Program-made: the position numbers and the translations under genes
In this document: in pieces, positions 61,479 through 64,000 of the stretch
Numbering within the stretch: the first letter of the stretch is position 1
Layout of the letters: each line of letters starts with the position of its first letter
The notes under the pieces: generated by a model
The model's input: the letters and a program-made list of their open reading frames with translations, nothing else
The model's database searches: none
Told to the model about the DNA's origin: nothing
Assembly (NCBI RefSeq): GCF_030818905.1
Contig: NZ_JAUTAZ010000001.1
Span: forward strand, 3,038,001-3,102,000
Source: Microbacterium sp. SORGH_AS_0888
GTDB lineage: Bacteria; Actinomycetota; Actinomycetes; Actinomycetales; Microbacteriaceae
Length of the DNA stretch: 64,000 nt
Reading direction: 5' to 3'

Positions 61479-62645
61479 TCAGGACGCCTGCAGCACGGCA
61501 CGCGTCGGATCGAACAGCGTCGGTGGCAGCAGCGCCGAGGACCCGTCGAGCGCGAGGTCGGCGAGGATCTCGCCGACCACCGGGACGAACTTGAAGCCGT
61601 GGCCGCTGAAGCCGCACGCGATCTGGATCTGCTCGTGGCCGGGATGCGCCCCGATGACGAAGTGCTCGTCGGGGGTGACCGAGTACAGGCACGTCTTGGC
61701 CTGCACGAGCGGCCCCGTGACGAAGGGGAACAGCTGCAGGGCACGCTCGCGCATCTCGGCGACCTCGTGGTCGTAGACGTTGCGGTCGATCGTGTTCGCG
61801 GTCGTGGGCGTGCCCTTGCGGAAGAAGCCGAGCTTGAGACCGCCCGACGGGCCGTCGGTCATCGGGAAGCCGTAGATCTGCCCGTTGCCGTGGGTCTCCT
61901 CGATGTAGACGGGATGCTGCGCGTCGCTGTAACGCTCGTAGGGCACCGCGTCGCTGTAGTCGGGGGCGAACCAGTAGAAGATCATGCGATCGATCGACAG
62001 CGGCAGGCGCAGCTCCGGAAGCACCTGCGGCGCCCACGGTCCCGGGGTGACGACGAGACGGTCGGCACCGTAGGCGCCCTGCGTCGTGACGACCTCGACA
62101 CCGCCGTTCGGTGTCGCCTGCCAGTGCGTGACCGGCTCGTGGAAACGCAGGGTCGCGCCCTTGTGGGCGGCGACCTGGGCGTTGGCGATCGTCGTCTCCT
62201 CGGGACGCACGTAACCGGCGTTCGCCTCGTAGACGGCGAGGGCGTCGTCGGCGGGGTCCATGGTCGGGAAGCGGCGGCGGATCTCGTCGGCGTCGAGGAT
62301 CTCGTGCGGCAGGCCGTGGAGCTCCGACGCCTCCTTGCTGCCGCGGAAGGTGATGTCATCCGGATCACCGATGTAGATTCCGCCGCAGAGCTCCATGATG
62401 TCGCGGCCGGACTCGGCCTCGAGCTTCCGCCATCCCTCGTACGCGCGCTGCAGCAGCGGCACGTACTCGGGACTCTCGAAGTACGACTGACGGATGATGC
62501 GGGTGCCGCCGTGCGCGGCACCCTGGTCGTGGCCGGGCTCGAAGGTCTCGAGCCCGAGGACCTTCGTGCCCCGCTCGGCGAGCATGTTGGCTGCGGCCCC
62601 GCCCATCGATCCCAGTCCGAGGACGATGACGTCGTAGTGCTCCAT
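61479..62645 (-). CDS. solA: Monomeric sarcosine oxidase / N-methyl-amino acid oxidase (SolA type)
   Basis: 388 residues, typical length. YDVIVLGLGSMGGAAANMLAERG (4-26) is the FAD dinucleotide motif, AAHGGTRIIRQSYFE the usual following stretch, and KTCLYSVTPDEHFVIG near 316 holds Cys319, the residue that covalently binds FAD in MSOX/MTOX. FGCGFSGHGFKFVPVVGE-like end is near 345. It oxidises sarcosine to glycine, formaldehyde and H2O2, the last betaine step, or N-methyltryptophan. AAGGAG precedes ATG 62645, and the dehydrogenase gene is 38 bp upstream in the same direction. Confidence 0.88.
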   Translation of the reverse strand: MEHYDVIVLGLGSMGGAAANMLAERGTKVLGLETFEPGHDQGAAHGGTRIIRQSYFESPEYVPLLQRAYEGWRKLEAESGRDIMELCGGIYIGDPDDITFRGSKEASELHGLPHEILDADEIRRRFPTMDPADDALAVYEANAGYVRPEETTIANAQVAAHKGATLRFHEPVTHWQATPNGGVEVVTTQGAYGADRLVVTPGPWAPQVLPELRLPLSIDRMIFYWFAPDYSDAVPYERYSDAQHPVYIEETHGNGQIYGFPMTDGPSGGLKLGFFRKGTPTTANTIDRNVYDHEVAEMRERALQLFPFVTGPLVQAKTCLYSVTPDEHFVIGAHPGHEQIQIACGFSGHGFKFVPVVGEILADLALDGSSALLPPTLFDPTRAVLQAS

Positions 62646-62683
62646 CGTGGTTCTTTCTCCTTGTCTGTCGGCGGGCGCTCGGC

Positions 62684-64000
62684 TCAGCGGCGGATCGCGG
62701 CCATCTCGGGGTCGTACAGGGGCTCGGCGCGCACGGTCGCCGACAGGCGCTCGGCGAAGTACTCGACCTCGAGTGCCGTGCCGGGCTCGGCGAGCTCCGG
62801 CGGCAGCCAGGCGTACGCGATCGAGACCCCGAGCGTGTACCCCTGGTCGGCGCTGGTGACGTAGCCCGCCGCCTCCGCCGCCCCGGGGAGGAACACCGGC
62901 TCTGAGCCCAGGACGACTCGCGTCGGGTCGTCGAGGGTGAGCGGCACGAGGCGGGTCGTGACGGGGCGCCCCACGAGGGCCGCCTTGCCGACGAAGTCGT
63001 CCTTGTCCATGCGGACGGCGAAGTCCAGACCCGCCTCGGCGGGGGAGTGCTCACGGGTCATGTCATGGCCGAAGGCGCGGTAGCCCTTCTCCAGACGCAG
63101 GGCGTTGAACGCTCGCCGCCCGGCCGCGACGAGACCGTGCGCTCGCCCGGCCTCCCACAGCGCGTCCCAGAGGAAGACAGCGTTGTCGGCGCTGACGTAG
63201 AGCTCCCAGCCGAGCTCGCCGACGTAGCTGACGCGCAGCGCGAGCGTGCGGACGCCCGCGACATCGATCTCCTTCGCGCGGAAGAAGCCGAACCCCTCGT
63301 TCGACACGTCGTCGTCGGTCAGGCTCTCCAGCACCGCGCGTGCGCGCGGTCCCCACAGGCCCAGGCCGCCCTGGCCGGGGGAGAGCTGCCGCACCCACAC
63401 CCCCTCGGGCGCCCGCTCGCCGAGGTGCACGAGGTCGAGGTTGCCGTTCGTGCCGATCATGTAGCGCTCGGTGTCGAGCCGGGTCACGGTGACGTCCGAC
63501 AGGATTCCGCCCTGCTCGTCGAGCAGCATCCCATAGACCACGCGGCCGACGGCGACGTCGACGTTCGTCGTGAGCAGGCGCTGGAGCAGGGCGGTCGCTC
63601 CGGGGCCGAACACCTCGACGCGGGGAAGCGCGGTCAGGTCGTAGAGGGCGACGGCGGTGCGCGTGGCGTGCGCCTCGGCCGCGGCGATGGGCGACCAGTT
63701 CTGCGCGGCCCAGTCGTCGCGCACGGGAACGGTCTCGAGCTCGTCGACGAGCGGCGCGTTGGCCTCGAACCACAGCGGTCGCTCCCAGCCGCCGCCCTCG
63801 CCGAACACCGCGCCGAGCTCTTCGTAGCGCTGGTGGAAGGGCGTGCGCCGCAGGCCCCGCAGGCGCCTCGTCGCGGTGTGCGGATGGCGGATGTCGTAGA
63901 CCTCGTCGTACGACTCCGACGAGCGTTCGCGTGTGAACCGGCGGCTGACGATCGCGGGATCGAAGCGGTTGACGTCCAGGCCGTGGGTGTCGACACCCGG
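62684..64000 (-). CDS. Dimethylglycine/sarcosine dehydrogenase-like protein, C-terminal part (cut by window end)
   Basis: 438 codons plus stop are visible; the FAD-binding N-terminus lies beyond base 64000. The visible part starts VDTHGLDVNRFDPAIVSRRF, then the GcvT-like folate domain (SPIAAAEAHATRTAVALYDLT near 80, YGMLLDEQGGILSDVTV near 155, SYVGELGWELYV near 245, GYRAFGHDMTREHSPAEAGL near 290). This is the layout of dimethylglycine dehydrogenases, which yield sarcosine and 5,10-methylene-THF. Position between GbcAB and SolA fits that step. Confidence 0.85.
   Translation of the reverse strand, partial: PGVDTHGLDVNRFDPAIVSRRFTRERSSESYDEVYDIRHPHTATRRLRGLRRTPFHQRYEELGAVFGEGGGWERPLWFEANAPLVDELETVPVRDDWAAQNWSPIAAAEAHATRTAVALYDLTALPRVEVFGPGATALLQRLLTTNVDVAVGRVVYGMLLDEQGGILSDVTVTRLDTERYMIGTNGNLDLVHLGERAPEGVWVRQLSPGQGGLGLWGPRARAVLESLTDDDVSNEGFGFFRAKEIDVAGVRTLALRVSYVGELGWELYVSADNAVFLWDALWEAGRAHGLVAAGRRAFNALRLEKGYRAFGHDMTREHSPAEAGLDFAVRMDKDDFVGKAALVGRPVTTRLVPLTLDDPTRVVLGSEPVFLPGAAEAAGYVTSADQGYTLGVSIAYAWLPPELAEPGTALEVEYFAERLSATVRAEPLYDPEMAAIRR

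Overview
The window is high-GC, densely coded DNA with many GTG starts, short or absent leaders and ATGA/GTGA gene overlaps. Gene content (Gnd short form, PadR, DUF222-HNH, Mqo, a lysC with internal start, GbcAB-type betaine demethylase) points to an actinobacterium, most likely a Microbacteriaceae such as Microbacterium; the genus is an inference. No prophage, insertion sequence, CRISPR array or replication origin is visible, so this reads as ordinary chromosome with some accessory islands.

Layout. 0-14 kb: partial ClC channel, lipid kinase, DUF1361 protein running into a 27-bp tandem repeat array, 6-phosphogluconate dehydrogenase, a divergent adenosine-deaminase-like enzyme, PadR plus ABC1 kinase, MATE exporter, DUF222-HNH protein, a flavin oxidoreductase-methyltransferase fusion facing an XRE-cupin regulator, and small genes. 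14-19.4 kb: tRNA-Ser(GGA), arsenate reductase, the MoxR/DUF58/transglutaminase operon and the 4.5S SRP RNA. 19.6-34.5 kb: pta-ackA with a large intergenic hairpin, beta-phosphoglucomutase-like HAD with a GH65 disaccharide phosphorylase, dnaX-recR, lysC-asd, mqo, tdk. 34.5-41.7 kb: DUF1295 protein, HAD phosphatase and a surface-glycan type cluster (polysaccharide pyruvyl transferase, HEAT-repeat/GT4 fusion, GT-B enzyme, GT2-like enzyme).

41.7-56.5 kb is a nucleoside scavenging island: LacI regulator, a BMP-type nucleoside ABC transporter, an amidohydrolase, an orphan RarA C-terminal-like protein, adenosine deaminase, two ADP-ribosylglycohydrolase-family proteins, two nucleoside hydrolases, a PF07090 protein and DeoD. 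Palindromes of the form TGCAAA-N4-TTTGCA sit in three control regions of the island and suggest one shared regulator. Two neighbouring genes of this island (adenosine deaminase and one ADP-ribosylglycohydrolase) each carry a frameshift.

56.7-64 kb is a glycine betaine catabolic cluster: IclR regulator, GbcA/GbcB (betaine to dimethylglycine), a dimethylglycine dehydrogenase-like protein cut by the window end (to sarcosine), and a SolA/monomeric sarcosine oxidase (to glycine). A near-identical 16-17 bp motif lies before both iclR and gbcA. A GNAT gene and a broken MerR-VOC fusion gene sit inside this cluster.
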